NCBI RefSeq assembly: GCF_013618475.1
Contig: NZ_JABJVN010000008.1
Coordinates: 168,545-232,544 of the forward strand
Reading direction: 5' to 3'
DNA length: 64,000 nucleotides
Source: Saccharibacillus deserti
GTDB taxonomy: Bacteria; Bacillota; Bacilli; Paenibacillales; Paenibacillaceae
A program made the translations under genes and the position numbers. Shown here piece by piece: positions 9,096 through 17,091 of the stretch (its first letter is position 1; each line of letters begins with the position of its first letter). The notes under the pieces were generated by a model, which made no database searches, was not told the DNA's origin, and saw nothing but the letters and a program-made list of their open reading frames with translations.

Positions 9096-9431
9096 TTAAT
9101 GCACAATCCAGGCGGCGATCACGATCACGGCGACAAGGACACCGGTGAGCAGCACAAAGTTTTGACCGCGAGTACGAAGGTCAGCCGCTTGGACGGTTCG
9201 CGCGTGAAGGCCCGGATGTTTCGGCGCAGGGGCATAAGCGTTGCAAGAACTTCGTTTTGCGGTAACGACCAGCTCGAACGATAGCAAGGAAATCAGCATC
9301 AGCGCAAAATGCAGCAGGCTAAATTCGCCGAAGCGCAGCATCGCGTACACCGTTCCCAGCGCAAAAGGAAGCATGCTGGCAGCCTTTGTGCGGATTTCGA
9401 CCAGATCGAGGAAACTTCGAAACGCAAGCAT
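9096..9431 (-). pseudogene. Relic of a UbiA/MenA-type prenyltransferase
   Basis: From a good start (ATG at 9429-9431, GGAGA site), the frame encodes FLDLVEIRTKAASMLPFALG, the N-terminus typical of MenA-like 1,4-dihydroxy-2-naphthoate prenyltransferases, then a second membrane segment to about residue 57. The aspartate-rich catalytic loops (NxxxD) and all middle helices are missing. The downstream DNA, read one base out of frame, gives QNEVLATLMPLRRNIR and TFVLAVK, typical of the family's C-terminal end. Another one-base shift at a run of four A returns to NFVLLTGVLVAV, the last helix. It is therefore a gene with a large internal deletion (about two thirds lost) and two frame breaks. It cannot encode an active enzyme. 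Confidence 0.75.
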
Positions 9432-9522
9432 GGGGTCTCCTTTACGGCCCCGGCCGGTTTTTCCAATCTTCAAACCTTAGCACGAAGCGTCTTTCCCGTC
9501 ACCGCCCGGACACAGCCGATCC

Positions 9523-9551
9523 TTTACTTTGACGGACGCCGGTAATACAAT
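9523..9551 (+). promoter_or_regulatory. Predicted SigA promoter of ktrB
   Basis: TTTACT (9523-9528), a 17-base spacer, and TACAAT (9546-9551), 45 bases upstream of the ktrB start. Confidence 0.5.
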
Positions 9552-9596
9552 GAATCGGAAATCCCGTTTCTATCCTACTGACGCGAGGACAATGTT

Positions 9597-10961
9597 ATGT
9601 TCAAACCCATAAGAAGCCGAAATCCACTGTTAAGACTCAATCCGCCCCAAGTTCTGGCCTTCGGGTTTATCGTGATGATTCTGGCCGGTTCCGGCCTGCT
9701 GTACCTTCCGGCCGCCTCCACCTCGGGGCATTCCATGCCGTATCTGGATGCCGTATTCATGGCCGCTTCGGCGACTTGTGTCACGGGTCTCTCCGTATTG
9801 AATCCCGGAGTCGATCTGACCACTTTTGGACAGCTCGTCATCATGGGGCTCGTCCAGATCGGCGGCTTGGGCTTCATGACCGTCGCCACGCTGATCGCGC
9901 TGGTGTTCCGCCGCCGGATCACCTTCCGCGAACGGCTGATTCTGCAGGAAACGCTGAGCCAGCATTCGACGGAAGGCATTATTCGGCTGATCCGCAAGGT
10001 AATGGTGTACGCGATCGTTATCGAATCGGTCGGCGCCCTACTGCTGTTTATCCGCTTTTCATTTGAAATGCCGCTCGGACAAGCCGCTTATTTCGGCGCT
10101 TTCCACAGTGTCTCCATCTTCAACAACGCGGGATTCGACTTGTTCGGCGCTATCGAAGGCCGGGCCGGGAGCCTGCTCCATTACGTGGACGACCCGTTTA
10201 TCAATTTGATTGCCATGCCGATGATTCTGCTCGGAGGCATCGGATTTATCGTCATTGCCGACCTGCTGGCTTTCCCGGAGAAACGCAAACTGTCCCTGCA
10301 CAGCAAAGTCGTACTGTCGATGACAGCGGTCCTCGTTGTGGTCGGAGCGGTTGTGATCTTTATTTTCGAATTCACGAACCCCGTTACGCTCAAGCCGCTG
10401 GACTTTTCGGGAAAAGTGTTCGCCTCCTTGTTCCAATCGATCACCTCGCGTTCGGCCGGCATGATGACTCTCGATATTGCGGGCATGCGCGAAGCGACGC
10501 AGTTCTTTATCGTAATCATGATGTTTATCGGGGCGGCTCCGGGTTCCGCGGGCGGAGGCATCAAAGTCACCACCTTCGCCATCCTGATCGGGGCCGTACT
10601 CTCGATGATCCAGGGCAGACAGGACATCGTCTTTTTCCGCTACCGGATCGCGCAGGACCGCGTCTACAAAGCGATCACGTTCTCCCTGCTGTCGTTCCTG
10701 CTGATCGTGGTCGCCGCCATGATCCTGTCCGCAACGGAAAACTATTCGTTCCTCGGTATCTTGTTCGAGACCACTTCCGCCTATGCGACGGCCGGGATCT
10801 CGATGGGACTGACCGCGCATCTGACGCCGTTCGGACAGTTTATGATCAGTCTGCTGATGTTCGTCGGGCGGCTCGGACCGATTACGCTTGCTTTTACACT
10901 GACTCCAAAAATGAACAAAGAGCCGTTCCGCTACCCCGAGGGGAAAGTGACGATCGGCTAA
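9597..10961 (+). CDS. ktrB: Ktr-type potassium uptake channel subunit KtrB
   Basis: 454-residue membrane protein of the TrkH/KtrB/HKT superfamily, the usual length for KtrB. Four pore-loop repeats are visible around ATCVTGLSV (residue about 60), NNAGFDLFG (about 180), TSRSAGMMTLD (about 290) and TSAYATAGISMGL (about 395), the glycines forming the K+ selectivity filter. A GSAGGGIKVTTFA segment is the intramembrane gating loop region of KtrB. It imports K+ (Na+-coupled in relatives) and normally needs the cytosolic nucleotide-binding ring KtrA, which is not encoded nearby, as in the split KtrCD arrangement of Bacillus. It is followed 20 bp later by the HNH gene and is probably co-transcribed with it. 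Confidence 0.92.
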   Translation: MFKPIRSRNPLLRLNPPQVLAFGFIVMILAGSGLLYLPAASTSGHSMPYLDAVFMAASATCVTGLSVLNPGVDLTTFGQLVIMGLVQIGGLGFMTVATLIALVFRRRITFRERLILQETLSQHSTEGIIRLIRKVMVYAIVIESVGALLLFIRFSFEMPLGQAAYFGAFHSVSIFNNAGFDLFGAIEGRAGSLLHYVDDPFINLIAMPMILLGGIGFIVIADLLAFPEKRKLSLHSKVVLSMTAVLVVVGAVVIFIFEFTNPVTLKPLDFSGKVFASLFQSITSRSAGMMTLDIAGMREATQFFIVIMMFIGAAPGSAGGGIKVTTFAILIGAVLSMIQGRQDIVFFRYRIAQDRVYKAITFSLLSFLLIVVAAMILSATENYSFLGILFETTSAYATAGISMGLTAHLTPFGQFMISLLMFVGRLGPITLAFTLTPKMNKEPFRYPEGKVTIG

Positions 10962-10980
10962 GACGGAAAGGAGGACCTTT

Positions 10981-12438
10981 ATGGGACGCAAAAGAAACCG
11001 ACCGGCCAAAACGAAAGACAACCCCGACCTTGCGGCGGATTCCACCTCCGTTTCGGCACTCGATGAGCCTTCGGCCGAAGCCGCGCCTGCCGCTGAAATG
11101 CCCCGCAAGCGCAAACGGCGGCGCAGAAGACGTTCCGGTGCAAAAGCGGGCACGGCGGCTTCTGCGGAATCCGCGGCGGGCAGCCTGAATCCAAGCGGCG
11201 AAACCTCTTCTGCCGCGGCGAGCGAACCCGGAATTCCCGAACCGGAGATCGACGCGCCTGAGACATCCGCCGCAGATACCGCTCCGGCTGCGGGCAGACG
11301 CAAAAGAAGGCGCGGCGGCGCCAAAAAACGCAAAGCCGCACGCGGTACGGAAATCTCCGACGCCGGAACGGACGCGGCGGAAACTTCCGCTTCGCCCGAA
11401 GAAGCGGCGGACGAACTTCCGGTCGTGACCGACTCTTCCGCCGATCCCGCGGGAGACAGCCCCAAACCGCGCAAACGGCGCCGCAAGCGCCGGCGCGCCG
11501 GCGCCAAGAAGAGTGCAGCGGCCGGCACCGAATTCCCGGTGCCGGGTTCCGGCGAAGCGCCGCCCGGCGCAGCGGATCCGCGCGGCGCCGGCTTCTCGGC
11601 CGAAGAGCCGCAGCGGACGGGCGCAGCGGACGGACCGGCTGAAGAGAGACCGCCGGTCTTCGTCGGCGGTCCAGGCGAAGACGCCGATCCTTCGGACGGC
11701 GTCAAGGTGTGCCTGTACTGCGGCGAACCGAAGCCGCTGGGCGATTTCCTGCGCCGGACCGGCAAGAGGTCCGGCAGCGAAGCGCGGCGCGGCGCTTGCC
11801 GGGACTGCCGCAAGCGCCGCCGAAGCGCAGCGCTTGAAGCCGGCGACGCGGCTTCCGACCCGATGCCGCCGTCGGCCGAAGCCCGGCCGCACGAAGCGCT
11901 TCCGGCCGAGGTCGAAGCGGCCGAATCCGCGCCGAAAAGGCGGGTTCGGCGGCCTCCGCCGGAACCGCCGGCCGATGCGATGCTCGAACCGACCCGCGAA
12001 GCGGAGCTGCGGCCGACCCGCCAGGGCATGATCCGTATGCGCGGGCGTACCGACAAAGGACGGCGCTGGCAGCAGGAGACGGATCTCGAGATGGCACGCT
12101 GCCTCGTTCGCGAGCATGCGGCCGTGCTGGTCAACCGCTTTACGATCCGGCGGCTGTATACGAACCGGACGTTCCGCCGCTACATTCTGGAACGCGACCG
12201 CTACACCTGCCACTTCTGCGGCGAATACGGCGATACGATCGACCATCTCCTCCCTCGGGCAAAAGGCGGACATACGACGCCGCTCAACTGCGTCTGTGCC
12301 TGTATGCTCTGCAATCAGAACAAGGCGGACCGCGATCTGGACGAATTTATGGAAGATGCGGAGCCTCTGGATTCTTTCTTGTCCGCCGGCAGCCGGAATG
12401 ACCGCTCCGAGGAGCCGTTTGCGACCCGGCCGCTCTGA
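10981..12438 (+). CDS. HNH endonuclease-domain protein with Arg/Lys-rich disordered N-half
   Basis: 485 residues, AAGGAGG ribosome site. Residues 1-235 are predicted disordered, rich in Ala, Pro, Glu and Ser, and carry three similar basic patches (about 41-55, 106-121, 162-177) of the form RKRRRKRRRxGAKK followed by A-x-GTE, spaced about 60 residues apart. Residues 244-276 form a putative zinc knuckle (C244-x2-C247, C273-x2-C276). Residues about 400-455 form an HNH nuclease domain: YTCHFC, DTIDHLLPRAKGG, and CMLCNQNKADRD supply the zinc cysteines and the catalytic D/H...N. Relatives usually consist of the C-terminal half only, so the basic extension looks like an added nucleic-acid-binding region. 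Role unknown; DNA repair or nicking is an inference. Confidence 0.75.
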   Translation: MGRKRNRPAKTKDNPDLAADSTSVSALDEPSAEAAPAAEMPRKRKRRRRRRSGAKAGTAASAESAAGSLNPSGETSSAAASEPGIPEPEIDAPETSAADTAPAAGRRKRRRGGAKKRKAARGTEISDAGTDAAETSASPEEAADELPVVTDSSADPAGDSPKPRKRRRKRRRAGAKKSAAAGTEFPVPGSGEAPPGAADPRGAGFSAEEPQRTGAADGPAEERPPVFVGGPGEDADPSDGVKVCLYCGEPKPLGDFLRRTGKRSGSEARRGACRDCRKRRRSAALEAGDAASDPMPPSAEARPHEALPAEVEAAESAPKRRVRRPPPEPPADAMLEPTREAELRPTRQGMIRMRGRTDKGRRWQQETDLEMARCLVREHAAVLVNRFTIRRLYTNRTFRRYILERDRYTCHFCGEYGDTIDHLLPRAKGGHTTPLNCVCACMLCNQNKADRDLDEFMEDAEPLDSFLSAGSRNDRSEEPFATRPL

Positions 12439-12478
12439 ACATGAAGCGGCAGATCCGGGAAGCCTGCCTCGTATACAA

Positions 12479-12527
12479 AAGAACCTGTTCCGCAAGCCCT
12501 GTGGGGTTTGCGGAACAGGTTCTTTTT
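12479..12527. terminator. Bidirectional terminator between convergent genes
   Basis: A long stem, AAGAACCTGTTCCGCAA with TTGCGGAACAGGTTCTT, flanked by A and T runs. It serves the HNH gene (+) and the histidine kinase gene (-). Confidence 0.9.
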
Positions 12528-12545
12528 CGTTCATCCGGCCGGACT

Positions 12546-14090
12546 TCAACTGCCGGAAGGCCCGCAGATCCGGTTCAGCGTACCGCAGAGTTCGGCATGC
12601 CGAACAGGCTTCGTCAAGGAAGCCGCCGGAGGACGTCCGGGCGGCGGCGCGGCCTGATCGTGCACCAGCGGGAGCAGCAGGACCAACGGAATGGGCGGCG
12701 GGGAAAGTTCGGTAAGTCCGGGCAGACGTCCGGCTTCGTGTCCGATATCCCAATCGCTCAGCACCGCATCGAACGGGCCTTCGCGCGCAAGCGCAAGCGC
12801 CGCTTCGCCGCGGCTTGAGGCGGGGCGCACCTGCATGCCCAGACGTTCGACCTTCGCAGACAAGGTCGAACGCGTGCCTTCTCCGCCGACGGCAAGCAGA
12901 ATTCTCAGGCCGTTCAATACGGAAGGTTCGGGCACGGCCTGTTCGGTGCCCGGTTCGATACCAAGCGGCAGCACGAAGGTCATCCGGGTGCCTTCGCCTT
13001 TGCGCCCCGTCGCCCAGATCCGCCCTCCCATCAGATCGACCAGCCGTTTGCTGATCGACAGCCCGAGTCCCGTTCCGCCGTAGTCGCCTTCTTCCGGGCG
13101 GTGCACCTGCGCATAATCCTGGAACAGCCGGGCAATTCCCGCTTCCGAAATGCCGATACCGGTATCCCGGACGGCAAATTCGATCCAGGCCCGGTCTCCG
13201 CTTTCGCCTTCGAGCCGCCGCGCGGAGACCCGGATTTCTCCGGCTGCCGTGAATTTAATAGCATTGCTGAGCAGATTGCCGACAATCTGGCGGATCTTCT
13301 GCACATCGCCGATCAGCATGACGGACGAATCCAGATCCAGATCCAGCGTCAGCTCCACTTCGGGGCTCTGCGCCGCTTTGGCGGCAAATTGATAAACCGT
13401 ATCTTCGAGGGCGCCGATCAGATCCATGGGAGCAAGTTCCAGCTTCATCTGCCGGGCTTCCAGTTTGCCGTAATCGAGAATGCTGCCGACCAGCTCCAGC
13501 AGGGACTGCTGGCTGTCTTCGATAATCTGCAGATACTGCTGCTGCTCGTCGGTCAGCCCGGTTTCCCTGAGCAGTTGGGACATCGCGACGATTCCGTTCA
13601 TCGGCGTCCGGATCTCGTGTCCCATCATGGCCAGCAGCTCGCCGGTATGGCGCGCGGACCGCTCGGCTTCTTCGCGGCTCCGCCGAAGCTCTTCTTCCCG
13701 CTTCGCGGCAGTGCCTTTCTGCTCCGATTCGGCCAGTCTGGCAATGACCGAGGCGGCCCGCTTCAGCGACTGTTCCTCGCCGCTGCCGAAATCCGTCCCG
13801 CTGCGAATCGCTCCGACCACGCCCTGCTCCGCCCCGCACAGAAAAGGCAGCGGCACGGTGATCCCTCTCTCCTGCGAAGCGCCGCGATCGGGAAGTTCCA
13901 GCGGATCGCCGGCCCGAATCCCTTCGCGCGCTTTCCCCCAGACCATCAGCGTCTGCATGCCGGTCTCTGTCCGTTTGGCGATAAACAGCGTTTCCGCCTC
14001 CGTCAGCCCGGCAGCCAGCTCAAGCAGATCGCCGGCCGCTGCGCCGAGCGACGGCGACACACACAAATCCGTTTGCAGCGAATTTTCCAT
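12546..14090 (-). CDS. Soluble hybrid histidine kinase with degenerate receiver
   Basis: 514 residues with no membrane segment. Residues 10-120 resemble a GAF sensor; 125-150 are a charged coiled coil; the HisKA box has phospho-His158 in GHEIRTPMNG; the HATPase_c domain shows NLLSNAIKF, DTGIGI and GGTGLGLSISKRL. Residues about 395-510 have receiver architecture with LSDWDIG (possible phospho-Asp) and SLTKPVRHAELC (conserved Lys). The N-terminal acidic pair that binds Mg2+ is replaced by VGGEGT, so the receiver is probably not phosphorylated normally. It is likely a cytosolic sensor whose output goes to another protein; no partner regulator lies next to it. Confidence 0.82.
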   Translation of the reverse strand: MENSLQTDLCVSPSLGAAAGDLLELAAGLTEAETLFIAKRTETGMQTLMVWGKAREGIRAGDPLELPDRGASQERGITVPLPFLCGAEQGVVGAIRSGTDFGSGEEQSLKRAASVIARLAESEQKGTAAKREEELRRSREEAERSARHTGELLAMMGHEIRTPMNGIVAMSQLLRETGLTDEQQQYLQIIEDSQQSLLELVGSILDYGKLEARQMKLELAPMDLIGALEDTVYQFAAKAAQSPEVELTLDLDLDSSVMLIGDVQKIRQIVGNLLSNAIKFTAAGEIRVSARRLEGESGDRAWIEFAVRDTGIGISEAGIARLFQDYAQVHRPEEGDYGGTGLGLSISKRLVDLMGGRIWATGRKGEGTRMTFVLPLGIEPGTEQAVPEPSVLNGLRILLAVGGEGTRSTLSAKVERLGMQVRPASSRGEAALALAREGPFDAVLSDWDIGHEAGRLPGLTELSPPPIPLVLLLPLVHDQAAPPPGRPPAASLTKPVRHAELCGTLNRICGPSGS

Positions 14091-14372
14091 TCCTTGTTCA
14101 CCCGCTTTCCCCTAAAAATGAACAGCTCCCTGCGCAGCTTCGGCTATCCCATTGCCATATGGAGCGCGGGATCATGAAGGTCTGCCGAAAGGCGCGGCGC
14201 AGCGTGTTTCCAAATTCCGATACAAGAACGATTTGCAATCATTATACCACTGCCGCAGAGAGAATCGTCCAGTCAAAATGGCAAAACCGGTGTCCAAATT
14301 TCCAATTTCGTTCGTTACGTCTTTCGTTTTTACTGCTGCGTCCGCTGCCCGGGCGGATAAACAACCCCGGGT
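14091..14372. other. Intergenic region upstream of csbD
   Basis: No gene seen. It contains the upstream region of the hybrid kinase (minus strand) and, at its right end, a CCCGGG...CCCGGG hairpin followed by six T, just ahead of the SigB promoter of csbD. Confidence 0.5.
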
Positions 14373-14377
14373 TTTTT
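14348..14377 (+). terminator. Terminator-like hairpin ahead of the csbD promoter
   Basis: Two CCCGGG boxes (14348-14353, 14366-14371) can pair as a 6-bp stem followed by TTTTTT. It would insulate csbD from plus-strand transcription arising upstream. The stem is short. Confidence 0.45.
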
Positions 14378-14378
14378 C

Positions 14379-14404
14379 GTTTAGGTCCACAGGGGAACGG
14401 GTAT
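14379..14404 (+). promoter_or_regulatory. SigB-type general stress promoter of csbD
   Basis: GTTTAG (14379-14384), a 14-base spacer, and GGGTAT (14399-14404) match the SigB consensus GTTTAA-N12-14-GGGTAT very closely. CsbD proteins are known SigB-controlled products in Bacillus, which makes the assignment coherent. Confidence 0.8.
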
Positions 14405-14472
14405 ATAACAAATAGCACCCTACGGCACCATCCCAAGCAAGTATCCCTAGACATACGAAGGAGCTGTTCGAT

Positions 14473-14649
14473 ATGAGCGACAACGGAATGGGCGATAAAA
14501 TCAAAGCCGGAGTAAACAAAGCCAAAGGCGAAGTGAAGGATCAGATCGGTAACGCGAAGAATGATCCGGGTCTTCAGGCCGAAGGCAAAGCCGACAAAGC
14601 CAAAGGCGCCGTACAGGAAAAAATCGGCGAGATGAAAGACCGTCATTAA
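14473..14649 (+). CDS. csbD: CsbD family stress-response protein
   Basis: 58 residues, too short for default ORF thresholds, with a GGAG ribosome site at about 14459. The sequence is highly charged and Gly/Lys-rich, with two repeats of the family pattern (DKIKAGVNKAKGEVKDQIGN and KADKAKGAVQEKIGEMKD), as in CsbD/YjbJ proteins. These small, largely unstructured or four-helix proteins accumulate under general stress; their molecular role is unknown. The preceding SigB-type promoter supports stress control. It is followed by a series of hairpins and a terminator. Confidence 0.93.
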   Translation: MSDNGMGDKIKAGVNKAKGEVKDQIGNAKNDPGLQAEGKADKAKGAVQEKIGEMKDRH

Positions 14650-14675
14650 ATCATAACCGCAGGCTGCGGATGCCC

Positions 14676-14776
14676 CCGCCTTACGGCGGTTCATCGCGCG
14701 AAGATCTCGCGCCTACTTAAAACCATTCGAGGAATGCCGCCGAGCCGATCGGCGGCAGCCGGAGCCTAGGCTCCGG
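14676..14776 (+). repeat. Array of four consecutive hairpins downstream of csbD
   Basis: Four inverted repeats in 100 bases: CCGCC/GGCGG (14676-14689), GCGCGA/TCGCGC (14696-14712), GCCGCCGA/TCGGCGGC (14736-14756), and a perfect 18-base palindrome CCGGAGCCTAGGCTCCGG (14759-14776). They precede the final terminator and would form a highly structured csbD 3' UTR. Confidence 0.75.
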
Positions 14777-14784
14777 ATACATCA

Positions 14785-14825
14785 GAAAAGACCGCCCCCG
14801 GTGATCCGGGATGCGGTCTTTTTGC
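14785..14825. terminator. Terminator shared by csbD and the alpha-galactosidase gene
   Basis: AAAGACCGC...GCGGTCTTT with an inner CCGG/CCGG pairing, followed by TTTTT on the plus strand and preceded by AAAA for the minus strand. It lies between convergent genes. Confidence 0.85.
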
Positions 14826-14865
14826 TGTTTGTTTCGTCGGCCGAAGCGGTTGGAGTCCGAAGCGG

Positions 14866-16977
14866 TCAGAGTTCGGCCACTTCGAACAGGCGCGCGGTCC
14901 GCTCGCGTTCGAGCCGGACCTTCAATACGCCCGCTTCGGCATTCCAGACGCAGTCTCCGCCGGGGCGGCCCTGCGGGTAGAGCAGGCGGCAGTCCGCCGC
15001 TTTGCCGGCCAGGCCGGGCAGAGGCAGCGACGCTTCGCTTGAGGCGTCGTCAAGCCGCCATACGGCGACGTAGCGTCTGCCTCCCCGGCGCAGGCCGAAG
15101 CTGACCCAGCCGTCTTCGACTTTCGGCAGCCCCAGCGGCCAGAACGGAAGCCCTTCGCGAATATCGCCGCGAATGGCTTTGTAGACCGTAAGCGCCTCGC
15201 GAACAAGCTCGCGGCGCGGCGGGCTCAGCTCCGCCAGATGCCCGCTCTGATGCACGCGCAGCAGCAGCGCGTTCACCATGTTGAATACGACTTCTTCGTC
15301 GTCGCCTTCGCGCAGCGGATACGACCAGATCGCCGACTGTTCCGGCGTGAGCGCCGCCGGGGAACTGGCCGCGATCTGCGCGTAGTTCACGTAATTTTCC
15401 TGATCGCTCGTCGACTGGATACTGTGCCGGCTGAGCATCGCGTAGTCCATCCGCATGCCGCCGCTGGAGCAGTTCTCGATCACCAGTTCCGGATACGTGG
15501 CGAAGATACGGTCGATCCAGGACAGATATGCGCGGTTATGTTCGAGCAGACCGTCGCCGAGGCTGTCCGAATCGAGTTCCGTGCCGAGTCCGGCATTGAT
15601 ATTGTAGTCCATTTTGATATACCCGACCCCGTACTCCTCGACCAAGCGGCGCAGCACTTCGTCCGCATGGGCGACGACGGCCGGATTGCGGAAATCGAGG
15701 TGGTAGCGGCTGCGGTCTTTGACCCTTTTGCCGTGCCGCATGAAGAACCAGGAATCGTCCGCTTCCGCAAGCTTCGGACTGTGAACGCCCATGACCTCGA
15801 TCTCCAGCCACAACCCCGGGATCATGCCTTTGCCGCGAATATAGTCGAGCACGTATTTGATGCCTTCCGGGAAGCGTTCCTGCGACGGCAGCCATTCGCC
15901 TACCCCGTCCCACCAGACGCCGGGCGAATACCAGCCGCAGTCGATGCAGAAATATTCGCAGCCCACGTCCGCGGCGGCGTCGATCAGCGGCAGCAGGTTC
16001 TGCGTCGTCGGATTGCCCCACAGACAGTTCATGTAATCGTTAAAAATGATGCGCAGGTTCTCGTTGTCCGCGTTCGGACGCCGGACGGCGCGGCGGTACC
16101 GCGTCAGTTCGCCGATCGCTTCCTCGAAACCGCCGCGCGCCCAGCCGACCGCGACCGGAACGCTTGCGAACGTCTCGCCGGGCAGCAGCTTTTTCCACCA
16201 GGCGTGATCGTGCTCCGACGGACCGCTCACGAGCAGCGACAGATGATCGAACTGGTTGAGCAATTCCCAATGCCACGATCCGTTGTGCTCGATCTGCCAG
16301 AACATCGTCGCGGCGGCTTCCGTATTTTCCAGCAGCCCCATCGGCAGATGTTCCGCGGCGGCCCACGAACCCGTGTTGCTCAGGGAGACCCGTTTCGAGC
16401 TGCGATCCGTCATATGCGACAAACCGAGCTCCGGCAGGGTATTGCTGCGCCACTGGACCTCGCTCTGCCAGCCGTTATGCGCCAGATGCAGCTTCATTTT
16501 GTCGTCCTGGTCGCCCGCTCCGTCCTTGGCCAGCCCGTTCAGCGAAAACGAGGAGACGTATTCGACGCCAAGTTCCTCCGCGCCGCGATTATGCAGTTCC
16601 GTCCAGCTCTTGAGCACCGCAAGTCCGTCATGAAACTGGAAAAACGAAGCGGTCGCAAGTCCTGTCGCCGGATCTTCCATTTCGAATACGACCCGCAGCC
16701 CGGTATCGTTTCGTTCTTCGTAGTGCCGCACATACTTCATCCGCAGCCCCGGATAAGAAGCCCGGTGGCTTCGGCCGTGGTATTCGCCCCGGTCTTCCCC
16801 GCTGAGCTGCACTTCGAGCACCCGGAATCCCTGCCGCGCTTCCTCTTCGACCCGGTCTTCTTCAAACGGCAGGCATCCTCCGTGCAGCAGACGGACATCG
16901 CCTTCCTCCGTCACGTCGAACACCAAACTTAAACCGTTTTCGAAAATGTCGATCCGCTGTTTCGGATTTTGCGCCAT
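14866..16977 (-). CDS. Alpha-galactosidase, GH36 family
   Basis: 703 residues, the normal length for GH36. Layout: N-terminal beta-sandwich (1-310), (beta/alpha)8 barrel (about 320-620), C-terminal beta domain. Catalytic nucleophile Asp457 is in YIKMDYN; the acid/base Asp525 is in QSTSDQ, after the family signature ENCSSGGMRMDYAML. No signal peptide, so it probably hydrolyses imported alpha-galactosides (melibiose, raffinose type) in the cytosol. No transporter lies beside it; the sugar ABC system at 4.2-7.5 kb is too far to link. It is transcribed alone, toward csbD. Confidence 0.9.
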   Translation of the reverse strand: MAQNPKQRIDIFENGLSLVFDVTEEGDVRLLHGGCLPFEEDRVEEEARQGFRVLEVQLSGEDRGEYHGRSHRASYPGLRMKYVRHYEERNDTGLRVVFEMEDPATGLATASFFQFHDGLAVLKSWTELHNRGAEELGVEYVSSFSLNGLAKDGAGDQDDKMKLHLAHNGWQSEVQWRSNTLPELGLSHMTDRSSKRVSLSNTGSWAAAEHLPMGLLENTEAAATMFWQIEHNGSWHWELLNQFDHLSLLVSGPSEHDHAWWKKLLPGETFASVPVAVGWARGGFEEAIGELTRYRRAVRRPNADNENLRIIFNDYMNCLWGNPTTQNLLPLIDAAADVGCEYFCIDCGWYSPGVWWDGVGEWLPSQERFPEGIKYVLDYIRGKGMIPGLWLEIEVMGVHSPKLAEADDSWFFMRHGKRVKDRSRYHLDFRNPAVVAHADEVLRRLVEEYGVGYIKMDYNINAGLGTELDSDSLGDGLLEHNRAYLSWIDRIFATYPELVIENCSSGGMRMDYAMLSRHSIQSTSDQENYVNYAQIAASSPAALTPEQSAIWSYPLREGDDEEVVFNMVNALLLRVHQSGHLAELSPPRRELVREALTVYKAIRGDIREGLPFWPLGLPKVEDGWVSFGLRRGGRRYVAVWRLDDASSEASLPLPGLAGKAADCRLLYPQGRPGGDCVWNAEAGVLKVRLERERTARLFEVAEL

Positions 16978-17053
16978 GCTTGCCTCGTCCCCTCTTTCTG
17001 GAATAAACCGATTATACCGCAGCCGCCCTGAAAGGGTAACGCTCTATTTGACC

Positions 17054-17089
17054 CAAAAAAAGACCGCTTCCTTCGTGGAAACGGTCTTC
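17054..17089 (-). terminator. Terminator of the TVP38-type gene
   Basis: Imperfect stem (AAGACCGTTTCC/GGAAGCGGTCTT) with a run of seven T on the minus strand, directly after the stop at 17092. Confidence 0.8.
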
Positions 17090-17091
17090 GT

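Noticed and set aside
10059..12134. Open frame of about 690 codons antisense to ktrB and the HNH gene
   Set aside because: Ser/Arg/Ala low-complexity mirror of the basic repeats in the HNH gene; no start site.
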